From contig CAXIPT010000003.1 of NCBI GenBank assembly GCA_964030475.1, forward strand, positions 502,797-566,796: 64,000 bases of DNA. The letters run 5' to 3'. Below, one piece after another: positions 50,701 to 59,000 of this stretch. Origin of the DNA: Tethya wilhelma (taxonomy: Eukaryota; Porifera; Demospongiae; Tethyida; Tethyidae). The notes under the pieces are model-generated. The model ran no database searches. It saw only the letters and a program-made list of their open reading frames with translations, and was not told the DNA's origin. A program made the position numbers and the translations under genes. Within the stretch, counting starts at the first letter, position 1, and the number at the start of each line of letters is the position of its first letter.

Positions 50701-51019
50701 ATAGAGTTCCTTTAAACAGTGTTTAGCTATTTTATGATCGTATAGTTACTTTGTAGAGCTGTTACATATTATGTGTGTGGGTGTGTTGGTGTTGAGAGAG
50801 GGTGATCATCTTGCACATGTATGCAGCTAGAAATTTGTATTTTCATAATCATTTGTTTGGGTTGTTGTTTTTTTTTCCCTGTAGAAGTGTTCCTCTGAAG
50901 ACTTGCAGTCGTCATTAGAAGAGGCTAAGAGAAGTCTGGAGGAAAAGGAAACACTCATCAAGAAAACCATCAAAGAAAGAGATGTAAGTGATGAAGGAAC
51001 CTTTAGATTGAGCTTGATG

Positions 51020-51081
<62 letters not shown>

Positions 51082-52028
51082 AGGAGGCGAGGTGGTTTGA
51101 AAGTGAAGCTGATGAGAAGTGCAACCATCTCGAGAGTGACATTGAAGATCTCAACAAAGAGGTAGACAAAAATCACACACTTTTGTTCAAGATTATCCCA
51201 TGCATATACACAAAGGTTAACTAAATATGTATAATTTTTTTTCCTTTTTAGTTGGAATCAAAAAAGACATTGATAGCTGAACTAGAAGCTTCTCTAGAGA
51301 CCCTTCAACAAAATCTCAAACTGGCAGCTGAAGAGAAGAGGAAGTTCACTAGAAGCAAGGACATTGACGCCACAAGGACAGCAGATGATGAGGTAATGTT
51401 TGAGAGGCTTTGTAGAAGTGATTGTGGAGTTATCATGTTTTTTTTTTCTTCTCTCAGGATGATGGGACTCTGGCTGACAAGGTGGACTATCTGGTGAGTT
51501 TGTGTGTGGAGTGTGGGTGTGGGGGTGTACATTGAAATGTCTATGTCAAGCTTCTCTCTCTCTCTCTCTCTCTCTCTCTTAGACAAGAAAATGTGATGTT
51601 CTTGATGAGCTACTCACGGAGAAGGAGAATGAACTGGACACTACAAAGGAAATGGTAAATGATCCATAGCAAGTCTGTTAATCACATTCCAGTCATGTGA
51701 TCACAATACATTGCAATGGGATTTGATCACATGATCCACTCGCTTGCTGCCAGCTCAGCAGAGCATGTTTTACCTCTACTGATTCTCTAGCCTTGTTACT
51801 GTGTGTGTCAATCTTCCCTTCAGATGGCTGATACTCAGAAAGAGTGTACAAGGACTGTAGCAGAATCGAATGCAAAGTAAGTTTCTAATATAGCTGTTTT
51901 GTAAGAGGCTAGTATGTGCATATGCAAACTCTTGTTGAAGGCTTAATCATTCTTGCCTTATTTTGGACCCCTTTCTCTTTACAGTTGTGTTTTTAATTTT
52001 GATGATCCTTATTGACACACATGCTTAC

Positions 52029-52065
<37 letters not shown>

Positions 52066-53014
52066 NTAGGAGGCGAGGTGGTTTGAAAGTGAAGCTGATG
52101 AGAAGTGCAACCATCTCGAGAGTGACATTGAAGATCTCAACAAAGAGGTAGACAAAAATCACACACTTTTGTTCAAGATTATCCCATGCATATACACAAA
52201 GGTTAACTAAATATGTATAATTTTTTTTCCTTTTTAGTTGGAATCAAAAAAGACATTGATAGCTGAACTAGAAGCTTCTCTAGAGACCCTTCAACAAAAT
52301 CTCAAACTGGCAGCTGAAGAGAAGAGGAAGTTCACTAGAAGCAAGGACATTGACGCCACAAGGACAGCAGATGATGAGGTAATGTTTGAGAGGCTTTGTA
52401 GAAGTGATTGTGGAGTTATCATGTTTTTTTTTTCTTCTCTCAGGATGATGGGACTCTGGCTGACAAGGTGGACTATCTGGTGAGTTTGTGTGTGGAGTGT
52501 GGGTGTGGGGGTGTACATTGAAATGTCTATGTCAAGCTTCTCTCTCTCTCTCTCTCTCTCTCTCTTAGACAAGAAAATGTGATGTTCTTGATGAGCTACT
52601 CACGGAGAAGGAGAATGAACTGGACACTACAAAGGAAATGGTAAATGATCCATAGCAAGTCTGTTAATCACATTCCAGTCATGTGATCACAATACATTGC
52701 AATGGGATTTGATCACATGATCCACTCGCTTGCTGCCAGCTCAGCAGAGCATGTTTTACCTCTACTGATTCTCTAGCCTTGTTACTGTGTGTGTCAATCT
52801 TCCCTTCAGATGGCTGATACTCAGAAAGAGTGTACAAGGACTGTAGCAGAATCGAATGCAAAGTAAGTTTCTAATATAGCTGTTTTGTAAGAGGCTAGTA
52901 TGTGCATATGCAAACTCTTGTTGAAGGCTTAATCATTCTTGCCTTATTTTGGACCCCTTTCTCTTTACAGTTGTGTTTTTAATTTTGATGATCCTTATTG
53001 ACACACATGCTTAC

Positions 53015-53054
<40 letters not shown>

Positions 53055-53462
53055 AGTGGAGAAGCTCAAAGATCAAAATGAGAAGCTCATTCTCCGAATC
53101 CAAGGTCTGGAGTGCCTCCCTGACCCTCCGAAGGAGCCAGTAGTGGATGGTTCGGGGGCCGTCACTGGTCTGGCCTTCTACCAGATGGAACAGGAGCTGA
53201 GGGTGGTGAAGAGAGAGAGGGAGGAGGTGAAGGAGAAGTACCTCAAGCTAAAGGAGGAATTTAGAGAGAGAATTGTACAGGGATATGATGTGTACGTGAA
53301 CGATAGCTGCATGTATACTGTATACCATAATACTGTGTATGGTACACTGTGCACTGTATACTGTGCGCTATACTGTATACTGTGCACTGTACTGTGCGCT
53401 ATACTGTATACTGTGCGCTATATTGTATAATATGCGCTGTACTGTGCGCTGTGCACTGCTCG

Positions 53463-53499
<37 letters not shown>

Positions 53500-55257
53500 C
53501 AGTGAGGACATGAAGAGATATAGAAAACAGAGAAACATCTTTATGACAAAATATGAAGAGATTTTGAAGGCTTGTACATGTGGAGCCAAGGAAAGGAGGC
53601 GTCAGGGTGAGTGAGCGCCAATGTGTAATCTGTCTAGTATGTAGTGAACTGTTTGTTTTTTTTGGTTTGGGGAATTTTTTAGCTGTCCATATCTCAGTCT
53701 AGGAAGGTCACAATTTTTCACTAAAAAATTGCACTTAACAATGGGCTATAGTTCATGGTAACAGACGAATTTGACAAAAGAAAATCTAGTAAAAACTTCA
53801 CCATTTAAAGATCTCTTTGAGCTGATATCAATGGTGCTAGTATCAACTTCGTACAACCTTCCTAGACTATAAAATACATTTTTTTGTGTGTTTTTTAAGG
53901 TCTATTTATCTGCTATAATTATGAAACGTAACCTCATTGTTTAGAAAAAAATTTTGTTTCTCTAGAGCTCCTTGAAGCTGCATCGAGAGCCAGCTCCATT
54001 TCAGCCCACGACACTTCCAAGCCCCTCCCACCTCCACCTGTCACAGCCGACGACCCCCTTCCCTCCTCACACCCTCACAGTTCAATACCACGCCCCTCTC
54101 ATGATCGGACAGAGGAGTCGCCCAAACCTCCCACTTCACTTTTACAAAAACTGTCCTCATCTTCTTCGGCTAAACCACCACCCAAACCGAGAGACTCTCA
54201 AGATAAGACTGGTATGACATCGACCAAGCCTAAAGTGGCTTCTGCTTTTACCAGCTCTGCTCAGTCGGCTTCTTCACATTTCAAATCTCAACCCGTCACC
54301 TCTTACGTGACTGGCAAGGATCAGCAGTCTTCTAGGACCGAAAAGAAGTCACTTTTCTCCGCTCCGACTGAAAAGAAATCGTTATTATCTTATAAATTCC
54401 CTCCCAGTTGTGGATCTAGTGGTCCATCCTCATCAGGTGGAGTTAAAACCAATTCACAACCTCAAACCTCTAGGCCTGGTATGATTGATGATTTTAAATC
54501 TACATCAAATCATAGTTCATCTTCTTTCAAGTCCACTTCTGTAAGTGGTCCTATAAAGAAACCTGAATCCACTCTAACTCCGTCTCTCTTTGCTGGTAGT
54601 GAGAGTGGCAAAATATCTCAGCCTAATAAGAAAATAACGTCCCTCTGGTCTACTAGCATCAGCGCTCCCTTGAACAAAGAGCCGGTTTCAGAAACTGTAG
54701 CAACTAAGAAAGACCCATCTCATTCTGTACCTTCTACCTTTACTGCTACTAATGGCGGAAAAGCATCACAGGCGAAAAAGACGGTAACGTTTTGGAAAAA
54801 CTTTCCTCCAAAAATTGAACACGCTATTTCGGAATCTTCGGAAGACAAAGAAGAATCAAAATCGTCCAAAACTCGCCCAGCACCATTGTCGGGAACTAGT
54901 TTAGCTGCTACTGCCCCTCAGCAAAACTTTTGGTCTGGCATTGAAGGCCAATACACCTCGAAGCCTCCACCGACGAGCAAAGACCCTGAGCAGTTAGATA
55001 CGCTATCTAGTAAACCATCAATGCTGACATTTAGCGAAGCACCAACTAGTTATGACACTGTGGAGAACTTTGACCCCGATGCCAGTCAGTACGCATTCCT
55101 CAAAGATTGCCTGAAAGAGCCCAATGAGAGGATGGCTGAGGCACTCACAGCTACAGCTAGGGAGAAGAAGTTTTTTGAGGACAGCATTCTTGACTCCACG
55201 CAAGCAATTGAAGGGGGGAAACGCAAGGAGCTTCCCCCTGAGTGTAACACACAGTAA
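29463..55257 (+). CDS. CENPE: CENP-E-like kinesin-7 with very long coiled coil
   Basis: About 40 GT/AG exons. Motor start: 29463-29509, 29605-29690, 29786-29875, 30222-30340, with [16 protein letters not shown], the P-loop [13 protein letters not shown] and GVIP. After the N at 30543: 30561-30608 ([16 protein letters not shown], motor end and neck), 30795-30905, 31129-31164, 31241-31345, 31458-31754, 32635-32871, 38018-38266, 39016-39096, 39448-39531, 39887-39943, 40102-40170, 40323-41741 (473 coiled-coil codons), 42103-42231, 42366-42398, 43703-43750, 43826-43891, then repeated cassettes from 44007 to 51161, 51252-51876 (four exons), 53055-53291, 53503-53606 and 53966-55257. Phases agree. 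About 2150 residues are visible. About 200 motor residues (switch I and II) are missing at the N. The C terminus ECNTQ is a CaaX box; vertebrate CENP-E is farnesylated at a CaaX ending in Gln. Inferred role: kinetochore microtubule motor in mitosis. Confidence 0.8.
30455..30542. repeat. (CA)n then (GA)n abutting an N
   Basis: Imperfect CA tract followed by GAGAGAG, an N at 30543 and CTCTCTC. The change of strand sense across the N suggests that two microsatellite-ended contigs were joined here. Confidence 0.85.
31769..31957. mobile_element. MITE-like element, ACCGTA ends
   Basis: Starts TTACCGTAATTTGACTAATA and ends AAATATCTCAAACTACGGTA, with imperfect inverted ends and inner GAAATTTTCGT/ACGAAAATT pairing. 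Lies in a kinesin intron. Confidence 0.5.
32102..32168. repeat. (CT)n microsatellite beside an N
   Basis: Long CT tract ending at the N at 32170, which separates the two copies of the 297-nt kinesin exon. Confidence 0.95.
32219..32515 (+). repeat. Second copy of the 297-nt kinesin exon
   Basis: Matches 31458-31754 exon for exon, both 297 nt, at roughly 3-4% divergence with a few amino-acid changes (for example [14 protein letters not shown] against [14 protein letters not shown]). Flanked by splice sites and phase 0 on both sides, so it could be spliced in. The N at 32170 and the low divergence favour an allelic copy. Confidence 0.7.
32872..34400. other. First part of the 5.1-kb kinesin intron
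   Basis: Between the donor after 32871 and the acceptor before 38018. Without the nested minus-strand frames it holds only AT-rich sequence, and no kinesin exon is recognised inside it. Confidence 0.5.
34421..35088 (-). CDS. CARD-like plus fibronectin III protein, nested in a kinesin intron
   Basis: Open frame reading in from a probable acceptor (TATATAG before 35089, then [11 protein letters not shown]), about 222 codons to a TAA. Residues about 15-115 form a six-helix, death-fold-like region with CARD-type hallmarks: [52 protein letters not shown]. An FN3 domain follows ([41 protein letters not shown]) and the first strands of a second ([21 protein letters not shown]), after which it stops. 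No signal peptide or TM is visible, so it is probably cytoplasmic. The 5' end is unresolved; the second FN3 is cut short, so this may be a truncated gene. The CARD assignment is by pattern only. Confidence 0.5.
35622..35846. mobile_element. MITE, TATAGCGGGAAA family
   Basis: Left end ACCATATAGCGGGAAATTTT, right end ACGAAATTTCTGCTATACAT, imperfect inverted ends over about 20 bases. Non-coding. Confidence 0.55.
36284..36493. mobile_element. MITE, TATAGCGG family
   Basis: Left end CTATAGCGGAAAAATTTAGC, right end GCCAAATTTACCAGCTATGT, imperfect inverted ends. Related to 38609-38695 and 7440-7612. Confidence 0.55.
36696..37280 (-). CDS. Two-FN3 reading frame, paralogue of the 34421 frame
   Basis: About 190 codons, with a first ATG-like start well inside; upstream exons are possible. 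It codes for one complete FN3 domain ([59 protein letters not shown]) and the beginning of a second ([19 protein letters not shown]), then a basic tail TKRKR and a stop. It lacks the CARD-like region of its neighbour but keeps the N-terminal FN3 strands the neighbour has lost. The two lie in tandem on the minus strand within the kinesin intron. Gene or decaying duplicate is unclear. Confidence 0.45.
   Translation of the reverse strand: MYTEYCKPLLPIPMENTHTVEYRTVQSHFERIQKEIMDYVDLLPKIYCLYFRNPLSLIPIVVTHNTITLVWNNRKQDCKIMAYFVGYCCADDHTKDWTYKMTNCNEPKLTIAGLLPQTRYIFKARPELEDGRAGDWSEESDPIETKPLPFQPGRPTASAVTHDSITVEWSEPEHGREAVHSSYTFVDDRTKRKR
37610..37972. mobile_element. MITE-like element with GAAAATTTTCG repeats
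   Basis: Left ATCGTGATGGGAAATTTTCG, right ACGAAAATTTCCCGCTATAC, with many internal GAAAATTTTTCG or CGAAAATTT segments. It ends 45 bases before kinesin exon 38018. Confidence 0.55.
38356..38576. mobile_element. Foldback element with perfect 60-bp arms
   Basis: Arm 38356-38415 is the exact reverse complement of 38517-38576 (inner ends TTTATGA and TCATAAA). Pairing continues imperfectly into the 101-base loop (TTGTCTGTG against CACAGACAA). Non-coding, in a kinesin intron. Confidence 0.85.
38609..38695. mobile_element. Short MITE, TATAGCGG family
   Basis: Starts ACTGTATAGCGGGTAAATTT and ends ATCGCTATACAGTATA. An 87-bp element with inverted ends. Confidence 0.6.
39565..39811. mobile_element. Foldback element, TATCTCAGCCTAGGAAGG family
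   Basis: Starts TATCTCAGCCTAAGAAGGTC, ends GACCTTCCCAGACTGAGATA. CCATTGCGATCAGCTCAAAG pairs with CTTTGAGCTGATCGCAATGG. Lies in a kinesin intron. Confidence 0.75.
42451..42574. other. Sized assembly gap between (CT)n and (GT)n
   Basis: 53 Ns (42505-42557) lie between a CT tract and a GT tract inside a kinesin intron. No exon appears to be lost, because the flanking exons join in phase. Confidence 0.9.
42748..42957. mobile_element. MITE, TATAGCGGGAAAGTTT family
   Basis: A 210-bp near-palindrome. Left end CGTATAGCGGGAAAGTTTCA, right end GCGAAACTTTCCCGCTATAC, and inner GCGGAT/ATCCGC pairings. Non-coding. Confidence 0.8.
43129..43530. repeat. 400-bp minisatellite of ACTGC-based heptamers
   Basis: Tandem array of variants of TACTGCG, CACTGCA and ACTGCGC with a recurring higher-order phrase (CACTGCAACTGCGTACTGCG). 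It lacks stop codons in most frames on both strands, which explains the long overlapping open frames. No gene is inferred. A diverged relative lies at 53310-53460. Confidence 0.9.
44007..44333 (+). repeat. Kinesin exon cassette, copy 1 (damaged by an N)
   Basis: Exons 44007-44099 ([20 protein letters not shown]), 44103-44180 ([13 protein letters not shown]) and 44253-44333 ([20 protein letters not shown]). The N at 44100 replaces the last 21 nt of the first exon and the (CT)n intron present in the other copies. Confidence 0.85.
44570..44765 (+). repeat. Intronic 200-bp repeat, copy 1
   Basis: Starts near GGTCTGTGGTATTTATAACG, contains AAACCCATACC and GGGCCATATAAAAGGACC, and ends after a T-run with TTGGAAGGCCAACCATGGTC. 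Six more copies lie at about 46145-46325, 46735-46905 (inverted), 46955-47145, 48760-48962, 49133-49332 and 50340-50545. Confidence 0.8.
45366..46080 (+). repeat. Kinesin exon cassette, copy 2 (complete)
   Basis: Four exons: 45366-45437 ([19 protein letters not shown]), 45626-45739, 45857-45934 and 46000-46080. All lengths are multiples of three with phase-0 borders, so the cassette can be added or lost without breaking the frame. Confidence 0.9.
46145..47145. repeat. Intronic 200-bp repeat, copies 2-4
   Basis: Copy 2 (46145-46325) is direct, copy 3 (about 46735-46905) inverted, copy 4 (46955-47145) direct. All are recognisable by AAACCCATACCAACTTTGTA, CATATAAAAGG and TTTGGAAGGCC. Confidence 0.75.
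47410..48448 (+). repeat. Kinesin exon cassette, copy 3 (complete)
   Basis: Exons 47410-47487 ([20 protein letters not shown]), 47566-47679, 47751-47828 and 48368-48448. The same four-exon order as copy 2, with high identity in exons and in the (CT)n intron. Confidence 0.9.
47878..48084. mobile_element. MITE, TATAGCGGGAAAGTTT family
   Basis: Left end CCGTATAGCAGGAAAGTTTC, right end CACCGCAAAATTTCCCGCTG. It sits between two exons of cassette copy 3 and explains why this intron is longer than its equivalents. Confidence 0.65.
49921..50133. mobile_element. MITE, TATAGCCGGAAATATTGACGG family
   Basis: Longer inverted relative of 5143-5316, with shared interior (GGTTTGCTCCGCAG, AAATATTGACG). Its right terminus is interrupted by the element at 50134-50247. 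Confidence 0.75.
50134..50247. mobile_element. Nested short element, GAGCCTGGTA ends
   Basis: A 114-bp element with about 30-bp inverted ends: GAGCCTGGTATGCAAAATCA at the left, CACGTACCAGGCTC at the right, with TCACGTGAATGACGT against ACGTCATTCACGTGA. It lies within the right end of the neighbouring MITE. Confidence 0.75.
50885..51161 (+). repeat. Kinesin exon cassette, copy 4 (partial)
   Basis: Exons 50885-50983 (15 nt shorter, lacking QCCVS) and 51084-51161, corresponding to the second and third cassette exons. The first and fourth are absent. Confidence 0.85.
51081..53049 (+). repeat. Exact 985-bp direct duplication around the N at 52066
   Basis: 51081-52065 and 52067-53049 appear base-for-base identical (offset 986), including introns and the terminal (CA)n. 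Each holds kinesin exons EARWFESE through the exon ending GCAAA. The last exon of the first copy ends with two leftover bases while the first exon of the second copy is phase 0, so splicing both would shift the frame. Skipping one copy restores phase with 53055. Confidence 0.9.
53310..53460. repeat. TACTGTGCACTG-type minisatellite
   Basis: Tandem TATACTGTGCGC and CACTGTACTG units within a kinesin intron, related to the array at 43129-43530 but with TGTG instead of TGCG. Confidence 0.8.
53690..53870. mobile_element. Foldback element, TATCTCAGCCTAGGAAGG family
   Basis: Starts TATCTCAGTCTAGGAAGGTC, ends ACAACCTTCCTAGACTAT. A shortened copy in the last-but-one kinesin intron. Confidence 0.65.
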
Positions 55258-55280
55258 CTATTGTATTTAATTCTAGAAAT

Positions 55281-55504
55281 GAAGGGCTCAGAACCATAGT
55301 GGGCTAACCCCGAATGAAATATGGGAAATTGTCCAAAAAGCCCAAAAAATTAATAAAAATGATGCACCCCCCTCTACCAAATTGACCAAAATTCCAAATT
55401 ACTAAATGATCTCCAGCTCTTGAAATGGATTTTAAGAGTATTCCCCTTTAAGGGGGGTGAATTCAGGGATTCGTGGGTTAGACCACTCTGGTTCTGAGCC
55501 CTTC
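55281..55504. mobile_element. MITE in the kinesin 3' UTR
   Basis: Left end GAAGGGCTCAGAACCATAGT, right end CTCTGGTTCTGAGCCCTTC, inverted over about 28 bases with few mismatches (GGGCTAACC against GGTTAGACC). It begins 24 bases after the stop codon, before the AATAAA at 55631. Confidence 0.8.
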
Positions 55505-55630
55505 AAATATACTCCTGGTTTGCCTATTGTGTAACTATGTTTTGATTAGAACTATAATTATGGTTGTGTCCACCTAAGTCACTCCTGAGCTAGATGCCTA
55601 TTGTTTTGGTAACTGTTGATAGTATTTTTA

Positions 55631-55636
55631 AATAAA
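55631..55636 (+). terminator. Polyadenylation signal of the kinesin gene
   Basis: AATAAA (within AAATAAATAAATT) about 375 bases after the stop codon. Confidence 0.55.
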
Positions 55637-55696
55637 TAAATTTTATTTGTGTTGACTCAAAAATTTAAATTATTACAAGAGTCATCACGAATACTC

Positions 55697-55840
55697 TTAA
55701 CAAGACTTGAGATCAATAGGCTGTGGATGACAAATGTGCATGCTCAACATTGCACACGTGCATGCGAAATCATCTCCTGGAGCATCTCCAGAGACACTCG
55801 AGAGCAAACAGACACAGAGGAGAAAGACAAGAAACTTCAT
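55697..55840 (-). pseudogene. Stub paralogue of the Eph-like secreted family (signal peptide only)
   Basis: ATG at 55840. Reads MKFLVFLLCVCLLSSVSGDA followed by PGDD, matching the first 25 residues of the genes at 61426 and 61543 (signal peptide then SGDAPGDED), then a short unrelated Cys-containing tail and a stop after 47 codons. No ligand-binding exon follows before the kinesin 3' end. It could be a decayed third family member or a tiny secreted peptide gene. TCACGTGAT lies about 95 bases upstream (55932-55940). Confidence 0.55.
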
Positions 55841-56032
55841 CTTGTAGCTACTGCGCATGCGCAAATTTGCACCCAGAGTCTTGCTAGCTAGCGCATAGCT
55901 AGGTACGTCCCCGACGTATAATAAATAATAATCACGTGATAATGTTACGGAGAGTCTGTTCACATAATAACAATGACATTATCGATCCTGTAACTGTGAT
56001 TATCACACTCAAACAGCTATTGCTACAGCAGT

Positions 56033-59000
56033 CTATAGGTCACTTGGGATATATTTAAAACCAATGGCATAAATGTATCTACCTGTATCGTATCCAAAGA
56101 AAGAGACTACATTAGCATTAACAGCAAAGCTTTCATCTCTTACTGGTCTAGAACCATAAGGACCATACACACGATGGTCTCCATTGGGCTTCATGGTGAG
56201 GAATTTCAATTGAACTAATCGTCTTGAGTACCATCCTCCAGAAATGGCCACTATCTCTTCACCTTCATCAAAGTTCACTACTGTCCTTGACCATCTTGGG
56301 TATCCACGTATTGGTGCAATGTATTCAGTTCCATTAGTAAGATTGTAAGTTACTTGAATTGAGTAGACATAGCTACTATGGTAAATGACAATGCTTTTAA
56401 TTGCATCACCACAAGGGTCTTCAAAGTTGGGAGAGTATGAATAATATTGAAATAATTCGGTTGATGAGCAAGATAGTTCTTGTCTGCATGCAATATATCA
56501 AAATAATTAACACGATTATTATTATAACACCAACTGGCAGTAGTATTACTATATAACTTACATGGAATTTGTTCCACATTGTGCTGTATATGAATAATAA
56601 GGATATAATAAATATTATCATTACGAAGGCAATATTTAAAATTATTAACTTATTTCAATATTATAAAAAATTTTTTCATGGATAATGACATGCTACTACC
56701 GTATATAGATCTTCTAAAAATTCGTCACCTCTTATTATTCGGGCACCCTTTACCAGATTTATTAAGTTTACTTCTAATTTTTCGGCAAAGGTCGTCATGT
56801 GTATATACTAACATATATATGCAATAGCGCAATTGAGCATGCGCACGTGGCACATGCGATGAATAATCTCTAAAAATTCGGCAAAGCTCGAACGTATTTA
56901 ATTTTTTTGCGCCGAATTTTTAGAAGATTTACGGTATAATAATACCTTTCATTTGCATCTTAATTGGCTTACTCCAGTGACTTTCATCTTGTTGACGTAC
57001 CTTAATATAAGTAAAATGGATTATCATTATAGTCTATACAAGGAGTGGGGCTCGCTTCGCTCGCCCACTCCTTGTTTGTGTATGTTTGTAGGATCAGTTA
57101 TATACTGTAACTCAAACAATAAATTGATGCGGAGCAAAGGCCTTTTAGCTATTGTGTATAAATATTCTTCTATGGTCAGTTGGCTTAGAACAGCCTTTGC
57201 AGTTGAAGCAACACACAACAATCACATCAATACTGGGATAAGCAATTGGAAAGGGAACCAATGCTGCATGTGTACATGCACTCCTTAGTGCTATGGTGCT
57301 ACTTTGCTTTGGCCAGCTCAGCAATTTACCTCACTACGTGACGTCACAAACGACCCTTTTCCGACTTCCGCCATTTTTGCAATCAGCTGGCAAAGAAACT
57401 CGTTATCTGGTTAGCTGTGTTTCGTGTACAGCGACAGAGAAGCAGACTCCTAGAAGCGAAAGTTCTCCCCGCGCTACGCTTCTTTTGTGAAAGATTGGCT
57501 TCTCTATAGCGCTACTTCGTCGGATACATACGCCACTGGTAAGCCTTGTCAGCGATCTCAAAAAAAGTTAGCCTTACTTGTAGCGCCTGTGATTCTATCC
57601 TAGGCTAGTACTATCTAAGCTAGTTCTGCAGGCACACTTTTTATAGCTTGCATTTTTCACAGTCCAAAGAAAAAGTAGCGTTTTAGCTCGAGGTCACATT
57701 ACTTCCGGTGACCCTCCGTTACACACACACACACGGACAAAACTTTGCTTATAATATGATAGTAAAAATTTCAAAAAAATAAGCAGTGTAGGAATGGGCA
57801 GTGCTGTAAAAAGCATTGGAACAAGGAATGGTCTCAATTTCGGCACATGACTACTTCATTTCATTTTTGATCCCTCTAGCTAATAATTATTATTAGCTAT
57901 ATATAATTGTTGTAAATGGTTCAAAGAGTGATCTGTACTTGAACATCTTATCACATGATATAATGGTTCAAATTCTTGCCAATCTTATTATTTTACTTGA
58001 CTAAAAAGTGGAATAAAGTATAACAGTCAGGACTAGAATACTGACCAAGACTTGGGCACAAAAAATGAAGTAGTCATGTGCCGAAATTGAGACCATTCCT
58101 TGTTCCAATGCTTTTTACAGCACTGCCCATTCCTACACTGCTTATTTTTTTGAAATTTTTACTACTTGTTCATTCACTTTTTCCAACACTACAGTGAGAA
58201 GACCATCAGAGACTGGTTAGTCCCTACAAAAAGCTTGAGTTATCTGAGTAGCAGCTATTGTCTGCTAGAGCAGCTAATGCGCATGCGTATTAATTGCCAC
58301 GTGGATAATCAATGACCTTTGAACTCTACCTACAAATGGCTACATTTGAAGTACATGAATTTATACTCTCAGTTTCAAAGCGTTCTACTTTTTATTTAGG
58401 CTTATTTGTGATGTAAATGAGTATCAAGGAATGTACTACCTATGAAAAGGAGTTACTTTGTGCTGTCAAAGTTGGCTCAACACATTCTGGTTCTCTGGAA
58501 ATGCTTTTCAAGTAAGTCAGTTAGAAAGTACGTACGTACGTNCTGCCCATTCCTACACTGCTTATTTTTTTGAAATTTTTACTACTTGTTCATTCACTTT
58601 TTTCAACACTACAGTGAGAGAAGACCATCAGAGACTGGTTAGTCCCTACAAAAAGCTTGAGTTATCTGAGTAGCAGCTATTGTCTGCTAGAGCAGCTAAT
58701 GCGCATGCGTATTAATTGCCACGTGGATAATCAATGACCTTTGAACTCTACCTACAAATGGCTACATTTGAAGTACATGAATTTATACTCTCAGTTTCAA
58801 AGCGTTCTACTTTTTATTTAGGCTTATTTGTGATGTAAATGAGTATCAAGGAATGTACTACCTATGAAAAGGAGTTACTTTGTGCTGTCAAAGTTGGCTC
58901 AACACATTCTGGTTCTCTGGAAATGCTTTTCAAGTAAGTCAGTTAGAAAGTACGTACGTACGTACGTACGTACGTTAGGAGAACAAAAATGGCACTGTTG

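Noticed and set aside
57330..57600. CpG-richer stretch that could be a first exon or promoter
   Set aside because: A short frame (57293-57490) has no conserved motif and no downstream exon chain; it lies within repeats of a larger intron.
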